Origin: JAPPHA01 sp965220985
GTDB lineage: Bacteria; Pseudomonadota; Alphaproteobacteria; Rhodobacterales; Rhodobacteraceae
DNA: 64,000 nt
Assembly (NCBI GenBank): GCA_965220985.1
Contig: OZ244854.1
Span: 2,480,001 to 2,544,000 of the forward strand
Reading direction: 5' to 3'
Part shown: piece after piece, positions 37,501 to 46,075 of the stretch
How positions within the stretch are numbered: position 1 is the stretch's first letter
Layout: each line of letters starts with the position of its first letter
Made by a program: the position numbers and the translations under genes
The notes under the pieces: model-generated
Databases searched by the model: none
Told to the model about the DNA's origin: nothing
The model's input: the letters and a program-made list of their open reading frames with translations, nothing else

Positions 37501-40111
37501 GAAACTCGACCAACGCATCGTCACCAACTCGCGCGAACAGCACGTCCTCAAGGTCGATCCCAAAACCGAACTCGAGCGTGTCGATGCCCCCGTCAATCTG
37601 CCCATATTCTTCGACAAGGGTCGTCGTGGCGACATGCCCGGTGCGCAGGTCGTTCACGTAACGGCCACCGGACTTTCCGGACTTCCGCCACACTCTCGCG
37701 TAATAGTGGTAGCCTTCCTCGCTGTCTGTCCGGACCAGAAACTCGCCTTCGGCATAATCGTGAATCGTGTCGTGGCCGTCGCCACGCAGGTAGAAGTACA
37801 CGTCGTCACCGCCGCCGCCTTGCAGGGTGTCATCGCCATCACCACCCGCCAGAAAGTCGTCGTCGTCACCCGCATCAAGCGTGTCATCGCCGGAACCGCC
37901 GTACAGCCAGTCAGACCCGCCACCTGAACTCAATTCGTCATCTCCAGCCCCGCCCGTGAGTATGTCGGAGCCTCCGGCGGTCGTCAGCGCATCGTTCCCG
38001 CCATTGCCCGACAGGGAATAGCTGGTATCACCAAGACCCGAGATGCGATCATCTTCGTCGCTTGCCTCCACAGCCTCGAAACCAATCGCGCCGAGGTCGG
38101 CGATATCAAGCGCGGCGTTTTCGTCCATGATCAGACGGTCGTAGCCGTCACCGCCTTGGACACTGCCCGCACTCGCATCGTCGGCGGCGTCAGCAAAAAC
38201 GACATCATTGCCACCCCCGGCGTCGATCGTGTCTGCATCTTCGCCCCCGTCAAGCAGGTCGTTTCCCTCTCCGCCGATCACCTGATCCATACCGGCACCT
38301 GCCGCGATGATGACCGAACTCGTCCGCCCTGTGGCATCAAGTACATTGTCGCGGTCATCACCTGTCGCGCCGGCAAGCTCGTTTGCAGTCAGATCAATGT
38401 CCGGCGATTCCAGTCCTGAGGCATCCCAGTAGTCAAGCGACCCCCCGCCCTCGAATTCAATCCGATAGCCATCATCCGTCTCGACCCGCCGCCAACCGCG
38501 TTCGACATAGTCAAGCTCAATGTCGCCGACACCACCCTCAATCACCTTGCCGTTCATCACGAAGGATGCGAAACCGTGGAGGGTGTTGTTTCGGACTGTG
38601 ACGTTGTCATCGGTCTCGTCAAAGCCGGAGCCATCGTCATATGCGAGGTTGATCTGGCTGATGCCCCAATCGTCCAATGACTTGAGTTCGCCCTCGTCGA
38701 CCTCGCCGTCCTGATCAAGGTCCTGAAAGACCTTCATCGAACTCCAAACATCGTCGTTGGCGTCCAGAATGCCATCACCGTTGGTGTCGAAAATCAGCTG
38801 ACCGTCTTCATCCGTGGCTTCGGCCAATGCCTGCAGGTCGGTCACTGAACCGTCGCCCCACCGAGCAAAGGACAACTCGTTGGCTTGATCGATGACGCCA
38901 TCGCCAGTGCCGTTGATTTCGCCGTTTTCATCGAGGTCGACGACCAGAAAACCGTCATCCGGCGCCGCCCAAGATGTCTGTTCGAGATAGCCGTCACCGT
39001 CTATGTCAAACGCGACATCATGGCCGATGTCGATTTCGACACCATCGCCATCCAGATCAAGGATGACAGGGAGCCCTGTTCTCACATTCCCCTTGGCGAC
39101 ATTCTCGTAATGCGAAATTGAGTGGTACGGTTCATAGGAAGGTGAACTGTTGTTATCATCATTCCCGCTACGTGATGTAGAACTCGAACCACGGGATGGC
39201 GATCCACCAGTGCCGCTGGAACTGCCGGTTGAAGAGGAACCAGAACCGCTAGAACTGCTTGGCGGCAGCAGATCCGAGGTGTCGAGGTCAGTTGGAGCGA
39301 CAGGGCAACCGGTGGCGGCTTCCACGGAATTGGAGTAGTCGACTGGTCCCATAAGGCCAGCAAGTCGTTCCGTGGCGTCAGTGTGGCCGTCTCCGTCCAA
39401 ATCGTTGCTACAATTGTATCCTCTAGCGGAGTTGGAAATGGTCGCTTGAATGATCTCCTCGCGTACTCGCTCATTTGCTTCCCAAAATTCTTGCTTGAAA
39501 GCATCCTTGGGGTGAATTGATCCTGTGAATCGGGTCTCAATCTTTTGCAATCTATCTGTGACAACAGCATAGATGCCTGACTGCATTGTTGTCCACAGAA
39601 CCTGTACCCATTCTTGAGCACCTTCGGCTTCAACGTATGGGGAATCAATACTACCAGTAAGCATATAGTTCACAAACGGATTCGCGAATGTCGTCAAATG
39701 TTTCGGCAATCCACTCAGTTCAGCGACTACATATGATTCGTAATGCGCGATTTCATCCAAAGAGATGTTGGATCCGCTCGTGTTGACGACGTGTGTCAAA
39801 ACTTCATGTGCGAGGCGATCTGAAATCCCTTGCAAGTCCGGCGGACTAAACTGATTGGGATCAAAATCGTAGACCGTCCTAGCCTGCGATTCCAACCAAA
39901 CGGAATATGCACCCAGTGTTTGAGCTCGCGCGAATGCGGAAGCATCACCAACATCGGCATTTATGAAGGCGGCATTCTCAAACCACACATGTTGAGGGGA
40001 TTCTGTATCCAGTTCATCGGCGACCGTCATGTAACCATAGGCAAAGTCTCCATTTTTTAGAAAGGCGACAGTCGTCAGCCTGTCCAAATGCGAAAAATCC
40101 TTATTGCCCAT
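34517..40111 (-). CDS. Giant RTX (haemolysin-type calcium-binding repeat) protein
   Basis: A 1864-residue, very acidic, cysteine-poor protein, presumably exported by a type I system. The start has AAGGAGA five bases before ATG 40111. Residues 1-280 form an unassigned N-terminal domain without a Sec signal; 283-327 are a Ser/Gly-rich linker; 350-480 carry EF-hand-like DxDGDG loops (LDLDGDGVEI, DIDGDGYLEQ, DTNGDGILDAND, DLDQDGEVDEGEL). From about 605 onward are blocks of GGxGxDxxx nonapeptides (GGEGNDLLDGGED, GGSGDDTLDAGDDDD) alternating with HCBP-related domains (for example TLEFGFGIDLEDVLFARVGD then ITIEDWSDQRSRIENFAFADG), at least four copies. In the presence of calcium the repeats would fold outside the cell. 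No HlyB/HlyD/TolC genes lie in the window. Likely an adhesin, matrix or surface-layer protein. Confidence 0.9.
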   Translation of the reverse strand: MGNKDFSHLDRLTTVAFLKNGDFAYGYMTVADELDTESPQHVWFENAAFINADVGDASAFARAQTLGAYSVWLESQARTVYDFDPNQFSPPDLQGISDRLAHEVLTHVVNTSGSNISLDEIAHYESYVVAELSGLPKHLTTFANPFVNYMLTGSIDSPYVEAEGAQEWVQVLWTTMQSGIYAVVTDRLQKIETRFTGSIHPKDAFKQEFWEANERVREEIIQATISNSARGYNCSNDLDGDGHTDATERLAGLMGPVDYSNSVEAATGCPVAPTDLDTSDLLPPSSSSGSGSSSTGSSSGTGGSPSRGSSSTSRSGNDDNNSSPSYEPYHSISHYENVAKGNVRTGLPVILDLDGDGVEIDIGHDVAFDIDGDGYLEQTSWAAPDDGFLVVDLDENGEINGTGDGVIDQANELSFARWGDGSVTDLQALAEATDEDGQLIFDTNGDGILDANDDVWSSMKVFQDLDQDGEVDEGELKSLDDWGISQINLAYDDGSGFDETDDNVTVRNNTLHGFASFVMNGKVIEGGVGDIELDYVERGWRRVETDDGYRIEFEGGGSLDYWDASGLESPDIDLTANELAGATGDDRDNVLDATGRTSSVIIAAGAGMDQVIGGEGNDLLDGGEDADTIDAGGGNDVVFADAADDASAGSVQGGDGYDRLIMDENAALDIADLGAIGFEAVEASDEDDRISGLGDTSYSLSGNGGNDALTTAGGSDILTGGAGDDELSSGGGSDWLYGGSGDDTLDAGDDDDFLAGGDGDDTLQGGGGDDVYFYLRGDGHDTIHDYAEGEFLVRTDSEEGYHYYARVWRKSGKSGGRYVNDLRTGHVATTTLVEEYGQIDGGIDTLEFGFGIDLEDVLFARVGDDALVEFRNLDDEETTIDESDSVSTEDSITIEDWSDQRSRIENFAFADGVKIDMSRVLDGQTGHGEADDFIGSEDGDWLNSGGGDDTLSGEGGGDILLAGSGDDVLDGGEGRDFMFAGSGDDNASGGSGDDYILGGSGNDTLTGGDGNDALSGGDGDDLLKGGAGDDMLFGGRGSDRLEGGAGDDTYFYFRGDGHDTIHDYAEGLQNVREWTGNFVYQRSGKWGHYVMEMRTVQRVQQIDGGWDTLQFGYTINIEDLFFELDDDDLVMGVRQLDDDGGDVTLDLMDDVVTVEDWSNQMSRVEELRFGNGMEIDVSEFGTFQSGYGDDDNLTGSYKSDLLSGGDGSDTLAGQGGNDVLVGGDGDDELLGGQGDDDLLGGDGNDTLRGGAGGDHLLGGQGDDVIEGGADDDVLTGGAGDDILRGGQGNDTYIFNRGDGHDTIDESAFSVTEGGVTTTEYGAEDFAIETRTFSTGGKWPVTYEQNVWVSESRTGANVAALEGGDDVLQFGNYIDISDLIVATEVSDERSALVVQLVPVVVGSEIKDSVTIANWDVSEFRIETFRFANDFVLDVGGIGYAETGDAEDDTLTAEGVNLSNGDGVWLVGGAGDDTLAGSSNDDILSGGRGSDRIEGGLGNDTYVFSRGDGSDTILDAGSSAVGTDRENPGGDKLLFGAGITIEDLILHRDGGTMNIYLRDRDGQTVPLEELSDVVSVENWNNQDNRIELLQFFNGLDFEISFVTNTYLGSEATDSNADGPVDDMLNGSSGADWIDGFDGDDILSAFGDDDFIFGRDGNDTLNGGGGDDILAGGNGIDVLNGDSGDDVMTGGADDDVLNGGSGNDVLMGGTGNDTLNGGSGDDMLVGAEGDDVIIASAGRDYIRFGYGDGNDVYRGSKSYANTDVFVFEDDVETKDIWFERIDNNLIVRLQGAEDTFTFENWFYGPNPSAYVRGFAAGNEWLSYSKVNSLVTAMENYVADLSDGTTAYGIEEDETPESVLLAIETAWG

Positions 40112-40251
40112 TGCTATCTCCTTTCAAAGATTTGACTATGAACATGACGTCGTGAAATATGTCCGAGAGAGACCAAACGTCAAAATAGTCGATCGATATA
40201 CTCTGCTGGCGGTTTTTGGCAGTTGGTCTATACATAAACATCGATGACTGG

Positions 40252-40674
40252 TTAATCACGGTACACGGTACGCAATACCGCACCACCCGCATAAGGTTCA
40301 CCGGAAATCCGGAAGTAGACATAGTTATTTGGGCTAAGGGGATTCCGTGAAATGCCGTATCGCAACACCATTCCGCCGATTTCGCACTCATCGTCAAAAC
40401 CCTTTCTGTCTGTCCACCCATACCTCAGATTTTTGACGTCAACTATTCCGACCTCATCTCCATTGCTGCGTACGAATGGACCGTCTTTCGCAACAAACGA
40501 GTGCTCACCAAAATAAATTGGACCAGATGGACAGTGATCACGACCATCGCTGGCACCGGCAATCGCTACAAATCCAGTGGCCGCCAAAACAACGACGGCA
40601 AAGAGCAGGGTATTGTACTTGTTCAGCCGTTGCCAAACTCGGCAAACCGATTGTGTCGGCCCACTCTCGCGCAT
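40252..40674 (-). CDS. Small exported hypothetical protein upstream of the RTX gene
   Basis: A 140-residue protein of unknown function. The preferred start, ATG 40674, follows GGGGGAA by about 9 bases; a GTG at 40707 is the alternative. A signal peptide or anchor is visible (NTLLFAVVVLAATGFVAIAGA), followed by a mature domain of about 100 residues with Cys in DHCPSGP and DECEIGG that could form a disulfide, and VYFRISGEPYAGG at the end. It lies 140 bases upstream of the RTX gene on the same strand and may be co-expressed with it. Composition is more AT-rich than the housekeeping genes. Confidence 0.65.
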   Translation of the reverse strand: MRESGPTQSVCRVWQRLNKYNTLLFAVVVLAATGFVAIAGASDGRDHCPSGPIYFGEHSFVAKDGPFVRSNGDEVGIVDVKNLRYGWTDRKGFDDECEIGGMVLRYGISRNPLSPNNYVYFRISGEPYAGGAVLRTVYRD

Positions 40675-40942
40675 TGTACAGCCAATTCCCCCGACCACCT
40701 TTGGCACCCTATATCATTCCCGCGTTTTCGCAAAGCGTTTTTTGGCTACGTGTGGAGTGAGATTTGAGCATTTGGGCTAATTCACCGTGACAGACTACTG
40801 CTTACGGATGGTTAAATTTGGTGGGAGGTGTTCGAAGAGTGACAACCACAGGCGTATTCTGCGCTGAGGTCTGCGCCGGCAATTGCTGGCACTACTGCCC
40901 TGGTAGCTCTTTGAGTTGATAGTTGCTCCGGAAGTGCCGGCG

Positions 40943-41194
40943 ACACGTATCGGGATAGGCCGTTGATGATCGCCTTACTCGAAAACCACATGTGCATGGG
41001 GTATAGTGGCTTCACTTTATCGGAATTCGGCGCAGTCGGCATTATTGTCGGCTTGCTGATCGCTTGGCGTGCCGCACGACCACGAGTGCTGAAGTGTTTG
41101 CCTGCACGCTGATGTGCGCAGTTGCATCCGCCGGTCGAGAGACTGTAGGCTTGGATCGCAAGAAAGGCGATGGGAGGCAGAATAGGCAGTCCTG
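40943..41194 (+). pseudogene. Decayed 3' fragment of a copy of the downstream membrane-protein gene
   Basis: This stretch matches the last part of the following gene (about 41990-42240). Read in one frame it gives GRPLMIALLE against YIPMMIFLL, VGLLIAWRAARPRVLKCLPAR against VGLLLTWRTARSRVLKCLPAR, then a stop. The match is clear in DNA (GACCACGAGTGCTGAAGTGT against GGTCACGAGTGCTAAAATGT) and continues loosely past the stop up to the ATG of the intact gene. It is best read as the remains of an earlier tandem copy. Upstream, 40675-40942 holds no recognisable gene. Confidence 0.75.
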
Positions 41195-42235
41195 ATGAGC
41201 AGCCTGGCAAGATCACGAGAAGGCAATTCTCGATTAGTCTATAGCAATGGCGATCTGTTCTTCACGGGTGTGGCTGGGTTCGGGCTGTCGGTGCTGGCGT
41301 TGATCGCAAGTCGATGGGGCGGTTTCGCCGCGAGCGGTGTGTTTTTTGTAGGGTCGTTGGCACTTGCCGAATTCGCCACGAGGTCAAGGCGGATGGCAGT
41401 GTCGTCAACTCTCTTGTTTCTCACATACCTTTGGAGCATCCATTATGCCCTGGACCTCGCTGTAGATCTGTTGCGTAGGGATAATCTGGCACCGAGTTTG
41501 GTGTTGAACGGTCTTATCGCCACCACCCTCTTGGCGGCCACATGGTTGCATTGGGCCCGTTATCGGGTTCCTGCTGCTGCTGGAGCTAGTGCGGTCATCG
41601 TCATTTTGTGGCTGATCAGTTTGCAGGGACCGTTCTTGGAACCACATGGTTGGGAGCGAAGGCTGTTTTACCCGCCGTGGGCTTTTGTCATTCTCGTTGC
41701 CGGCATATCGGTTCTTGTCATAGCGACGTTCCTAGATCTCCGGGATCCCGAACGCCATACCTTCAACAGCGATTTTGCCATATGGATGCACCTCGTTGCC
41801 GCGTTTTTTGTTATTGGTCTCGTTTTCTGGATATTGGCATATGTGTCCGTTTTCCCCGGGATTGGTGTTCCGACACCTTGGCAGGGACTGGAGGCTGTCT
41901 TTTTTCTGACAATTTTTGTCCTTCTTTCCGTTTTTTCGTTGGCAATAAACCGCAGTATATATTTTGTGTTTTCATGTCTATTTTTTGTTCGTTTTTATAT
42001 TCCAATGATGATCTTTCTGCTGCCAGATAGTTTTGCGTCAGGCACCGTTTTTTTCATTTCATGCGGCTTGTTTGTCGGCTTGTTGTTGACTTGGCGTACC
42101 GCACGGTCACGAGTGCTAAAATGTTTGCCTGCTCGCATACGGACACGGTTGCCGGCGATCGAACAACCGTTCGCCTTGAGTTTCCTGCTAGATCCGCGGA
42201 CGTACCGTGCGGGGAAGAGCGGTCACTCTGATTGA
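41195..42235 (+). CDS. Polytopic membrane protein of unknown function
   Basis: A 346-residue integral membrane protein with about ten helices (LFFTGVAGFGLSVLALIA, GVFFVGSLALAEFA, NGLIATTLLAATWL, AVIVILWLISLQGPF, FVILVAGISVLVIATFL and others). It ends with a basic tail (RTARSRVLKCLPARIRTRL). No family was recognised. The ATG at 41195 has AGG eight bases upstream. The 3' half is unusually rich in T and A (runs such as TTTTTTGTTATTGGTC) for this genome. Decayed copies lie on its 5' side and probably its 3' side. Confidence 0.75.
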   Translation: MSSLARSREGNSRLVYSNGDLFFTGVAGFGLSVLALIASRWGGFAASGVFFVGSLALAEFATRSRRMAVSSTLLFLTYLWSIHYALDLAVDLLRRDNLAPSLVLNGLIATTLLAATWLHWARYRVPAAAGASAVIVILWLISLQGPFLEPHGWERRLFYPPWAFVILVAGISVLVIATFLDLRDPERHTFNSDFAIWMHLVAAFFVIGLVFWILAYVSVFPGIGVPTPWQGLEAVFFLTIFVLLSVFSLAINRSIYFVFSCLFFVRFYIPMMIFLLPDSFASGTVFFISCGLFVGLLLTWRTARSRVLKCLPARIRTRLPAIEQPFALSFLLDPRTYRAGKSGHSD

Positions 42236-42551
42236 ACAGCTGGGCAAGCAGTCAAGCTGGAAAAACGACAGGGCGTTGCGGCCAAGTCCTGCGAACGGGG
42301 GGGCATTCGACCTGTGCCAGGTCGAAGCGTTCAGACTCGCCTGTCATTTGTGTCCAAGCGGCATATTCTTGATTCACGACTGGTTCGACATCGCAATTTC
42401 GATGACACGAACTTGGCAGAACAGCAAACGAGGAACATCGTCGCGCACGCCCGCGAGTCGATCGGCGGCACGGTTCGACTTGTTGGAAAGTGTTTTTTTG
42501 GGTGGTGACACACCCAGATCGATTCGATGCCGGGTCAGCCCGAATCCGGCA
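42236..42551. other. Non-coding gap with possible start of a further decayed copy
   Basis: The sequence right after the stop (TCTGATTGAACAGCTGGGCA) resembles the start region of the preceding gene (CCTGATGAGCAGCCTGGCA), as if another tandem copy once began here. The rest shows no gene. A long plus-strand open frame through here and the next gene is an antisense artefact. Confidence 0.4.
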
Positions 42552-43778
42552 TCAAGGGCAAGATTCCGTGGCACTGCTCCCCGGAATGATCTTTCCCTCT
42601 TGCCAGAGCCCCTCGATTGTCTGCCCGTTCACGAAGACCATCCGGCCGCTGCCATGCCTGAGGCCGTTCTCGAACTGCCCGACATAGCGGTAGTTGCCGG
42701 CAAGCGCCTCCGTGCCACACCCCGAAAAAACCCCCGCCTGCCATTCGCCTTCGTAGGAATAGCCACCCGGCGCGACCAGCTTGCCGAAGCCGTCGCGTCG
42801 ACCGTTCGCGTAACTCCCCTCATACGTGCTGCCATCGCTGTAGCTCGCAAGACCCCCGCCGTGGCGGATGCCATCCTGCCAGTCGCCGACAAATGTGTAA
42901 CCGTCGGGGAAGGTGATCTTTCCGAGTCCGTGATTCTGCCCGTTCACGAAGCGACCCTCGTAGACCGAACCGTCGCGATATCGGGCTGTCCCCAGCCCCG
43001 TGATCTCGCCGTCGACCCAATGTCCCTCGTAGGAACTGCCGTCCGCATAGGAAATTTTTCCATGTCCGTGGCTCAACCCGTCGCGGAAAGTCCCGGTGTA
43101 GACGGAACCGTCCGCATAGGTCATGGTTCCAGAGCCGGTCATGCTGTCGTCCTGCCACTCGCCGTCATGGACATGACCTTGGGGAAACGTCATCTGGCCA
43201 ACGCCGTGCCTGAGGCCGTCGGCGACAGTGCCAACGTACTTGGAACCGTCCGAGTACGTGACTTCGGCAAAACCCTCCTGGCGACCGAATGCAAACGAGC
43301 CCTCGTAGCGATAGCCGCCAGGGGCGGTCATGACCCCCGCGCCGTGTCGCTGCCCGTCAACGAAACTCCCCATGTAGGCCGTGCCGTCAGCAAAGGTGAA
43401 CAGGCCCGTGCCGGTTATCTGGCCTTCGACCCAGGCGCCCTCATACGCGCTTCCGTCCGGGAAAATGATTTTTCCGTGCCCATGCGGTCTGCCGGAAGCG
43501 AACTCCCCTTCATACGTGGCGCCATCAACGAACTCGGCGTTGCCGTATCCTTCGATCTGACCCGCATGCCAGTCTCCGGTATAGCGGTAGCCCTCGGGTG
43601 TCGTGTAGGTTCCGAAGCCGTGCTTTTGGCCGTCCTTGAATTCGCCCTCGTAGACTCCGCCATCTTCGTAATGACGGGTCTGCTTCCCCGAGTCCGCTTG
43701 TGCGAGCGCGACCAATGGAAATGCGATCAGCAGGGTTGTTGCGAACCGACCAGCGGCTTGGAATCTCTTTGTGCCCAT
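42552..43778 (-). CDS. Exported MORN-repeat protein
   Basis: A 408-residue protein made almost wholly of about 15 MORN repeats of 23 residues (YEGEFKDGQKHGFGTYTTP, YTGDWHAGQIEGYGNAEFVD, YEGSFAFGRQEGFAEVTYSD), which fold into an elongated beta sheet. Residues 1-27 are a signal peptide (FATTLLIAFPLVALAQA), so it is periplasmic or outer-surface. The ATG at 43778 has AAGGTGA six bases upstream; the frame stays open further but without a start signal. The C-terminus (QEGKIIPGSSATESCP) is not a repeat. MORN proteins bind lipids or serve as scaffolds in eukaryotes; the bacterial role is unknown. Confidence 0.88.
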   Translation of the reverse strand: MGTKRFQAAGRFATTLLIAFPLVALAQADSGKQTRHYEDGGVYEGEFKDGQKHGFGTYTTPEGYRYTGDWHAGQIEGYGNAEFVDGATYEGEFASGRPHGHGKIIFPDGSAYEGAWVEGQITGTGLFTFADGTAYMGSFVDGQRHGAGVMTAPGGYRYEGSFAFGRQEGFAEVTYSDGSKYVGTVADGLRHGVGQMTFPQGHVHDGEWQDDSMTGSGTMTYADGSVYTGTFRDGLSHGHGKISYADGSSYEGHWVDGEITGLGTARYRDGSVYEGRFVNGQNHGLGKITFPDGYTFVGDWQDGIRHGGGLASYSDGSTYEGSYANGRRDGFGKLVAPGGYSYEGEWQAGVFSGCGTEALAGNYRYVGQFENGLRHGSGRMVFVNGQTIEGLWQEGKIIPGSSATESCP

Positions 43779-44134
43779 GGGCTTCACCTTGTTGCGATCC
43801 GTCCAAACCGTGCCATATATCCTGAACAGGGCAGACGTTCGCCTGTGCGATGCCAATGTGACACCGAACGCGACAATGTTCAATGTCATCTGCGGCCTTG
43901 GGCTTTTGCAGGACCTTCCGTCCGTCAAGATGGATGAACGGATGAACCAGCAGTCGCGCAGATGAATGGTCATGTTCGAAAACAGGAATTTGTGATCGCG
44001 GGTCACCTCAGCATGCATCGAAAGCAAGGGATATGCGGCCCGAACGGCGGAAGTGGCGGAATTCCGCGAACTCGCGCCAGCATTGCTCGACCGCAGCAGC
44101 GACGATCGGTCGCAAGACATGGGGGCATGCCAGA
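43779..44134. other. Divergent intergenic region, MORN protein / nadE
   Basis: About 355 bases, expected to hold promoters for both genes. No clear operator, hairpin or further gene seen. Confidence 0.3.
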
Positions 44135-45793
44135 ATGGCACAAACACTCAAGGTGACGCTGGGTCAATTGAACCCGCGGGTTGGTGACTTTGCCCACAAC
44201 CGGGAGCTTGCCATGCGTGCGTGGCAGGCCGCCCGCGCGGACCAGTCGGACTACCTGTTGCTGCCCGAGATGTTCATGACAGGCTATCAGGCCCAGGATC
44301 TCGTCCTCAAACCGGCCTTTACCCGCGATGCCATGCGCGAGGTCGAGGCGCTCGCCGCTGCAACCGCCGATGGACCGGCTCTCGGCATCGGTGCACCGCT
44401 CGTCAAGGATGGCAAGCTGTACAACGGTTTTCATGTCCTGATCGGCGGCAGAATTCACTGCAGCTTGCTCAAGCACCACCTCCCGAACACGGATGTCTTC
44501 GACGAGCAGCGGCATTACACGCCCGGGCCCATTTGCGGTCCGTACGAGGTGGCCGGAGTCCGGATCGGAACCCCGATCTGCGAGGATGCCTGGCACCCGG
44601 ATGTCTGCGAGACGCTGGTGGAAACGGGGGCCGAAATCCTCCTTGTTCCCAACGGTTCGCCCTATCGACGTGGCAAGCACGACGAAAGGCTGGGCCACAT
44701 GGTTGCCCGTGTCGTGGAGACTGGACTGCCGCTCGCATATCTCAACCTGGTCGGTGGCCAAGACGACCAGGTCTTCGATGGCGGTTCGTTCGTTCTCAAT
44801 CCCGGCGGAAACCTCTGTGTCCAGTTGCCGCAACTCGACGAAGCAATCGTCACCGTGAGTTTCGAAAGGTCCGACGATGGCTGGAGAGCCGTGGAAGGGA
44901 GGCGCGACGCTCTGATTGAAGGTCGCGAACTCGATTACCGGGTCATGGTTGTCGCGCTCCGCGACTACGTTCGCAAGAGCGGCTTTCGGAAAGTTCTCCT
45001 GGGGTTGTCCGGCGGCATCGACTCGGCGCTGGTCGCATCGATCGCGACCGATGCACTGGGCCCCGACAACGTTCGGTGCGTCCTGCTTCCGTCCGATTTC
45101 ACTTCCAAGGAGTCCGGGGAGGACGCAAGCGAGGTGGCGACGCGACTGGGGTGTGGCATCGACGTCGTGCCCATCTCGAAAGGCGTCAGCGTCATCAACG
45201 AGACTCTCGCGGATCTCTTTGCGGGACGTGGCCCCGACATCACCGAAGAGAACATCCAGTCCCGGCTTCGGGGATTGCTGCTGATGGCCATCTCGAACAA
45301 GTTCGGCGAGATGCTACTCTCCACCGGAAACAAGTCTGAAGTCGCAGTCGGTTATGCGACCATCTATGGCGATATGGCAGGGGGGTACAATCCGATCAAG
45401 GATCTCTACAAGACGGGCGTTTTCGAGACGTGCAAGTGGCGCAATCTCAATCATCGGCCGTGGATGGCAGGCCCTGCAGGAACGGTCATTCCCGAACGAG
45501 TCATCGCAAAGCCGCCTTCGGCCGAGCTGCGACCCGACCAAAAGGACGAAGACAGTCTGCCACCCTACGACGTTCTTGACGACATCTTGGAGCGATTGGT
45601 CGAAGAGGACGCCTCGGTGGCCGATTGCGTTGAAGCCGGTCATGACCGAGAGACTGTCCAAAAGGTCGAAGCGTTGGTCTATGCATCGGAGTACAAGCGT
45701 TACCAGGCCGCGCCCGGAGCGCGCCTGTCGAAACGAGCCTTTTGGCTCGACAGGCGATACCCGATTCAGAACCGATGGCGGGATCGGTCCTGA
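44135..45793 (+). CDS. nadE: Glutamine-dependent NAD+ synthetase
   Basis: Makes NAD from deamido-NAD, ATP and glutamine. The 552-residue protein has an N-terminal nitrilase-type glutaminase domain with the catalytic triad Glu45 (LLPEMF), Lys113 (LLKHHLP) and Cys149 (PICEDAW), and a C-terminal synthetase domain with the P-loop LSGGIDS at 291-297. STGNKSEVAVGYATIYGDMAG-type sequence near 420 binds deamido-NAD. ATG 44135 is chosen because the conserved KVTLGQLNPRVGD starts there; GGGGGC lies 9-14 bases upstream. Confidence 0.96.
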   Translation: MAQTLKVTLGQLNPRVGDFAHNRELAMRAWQAARADQSDYLLLPEMFMTGYQAQDLVLKPAFTRDAMREVEALAAATADGPALGIGAPLVKDGKLYNGFHVLIGGRIHCSLLKHHLPNTDVFDEQRHYTPGPICGPYEVAGVRIGTPICEDAWHPDVCETLVETGAEILLVPNGSPYRRGKHDERLGHMVARVVETGLPLAYLNLVGGQDDQVFDGGSFVLNPGGNLCVQLPQLDEAIVTVSFERSDDGWRAVEGRRDALIEGRELDYRVMVVALRDYVRKSGFRKVLLGLSGGIDSALVASIATDALGPDNVRCVLLPSDFTSKESGEDASEVATRLGCGIDVVPISKGVSVINETLADLFAGRGPDITEENIQSRLRGLLLMAISNKFGEMLLSTGNKSEVAVGYATIYGDMAGGYNPIKDLYKTGVFETCKWRNLNHRPWMAGPAGTVIPERVIAKPPSAELRPDQKDEDSLPPYDVLDDILERLVEEDASVADCVEAGHDRETVQKVEALVYASEYKRYQAAPGARLSKRAFWLDRRYPIQNRWRDRS

Positions 45794-46075
45794 CCAATTG
45801 GAGGATTCTGCGCTTCGGTTTGGTGACAAACAGCGCGTACGTCGGTGATCCGTGCTGCGCCTCTTGGCAATTGAAGGCCGAGCGCAGCTGCCGAACGGAT
45901 GATCTGCGTGTTTTTCGCCACCATGGTCGCGAATTGGCGCGCAATCTCTTGAAACCCGACGGACCAGCCGTGTATGAGCATCCGTTGACGTGGCTTCCTG
46001 GCGTTTGTTGATCGCTGTGCTTCGGGCACTGCGAAACCGTCTCCGCCCGTGTTCTTGCCTCGGAGTCCAAATCGA

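Noticed and set aside
34920..38320. Regular short DNA repeats that could suggest a CRISPR array or satellite
   Set aside because: They are the codons of the RTX GGxGxD nonapeptides in the minus-strand frame, variable in length and sequence and without fixed spacers.
42207..43937. 576-codon plus-strand frame opposite the MORN gene
   Set aside because: The regular MORN repeats make the antisense frame open and repetitive; there is no start signal or domain.
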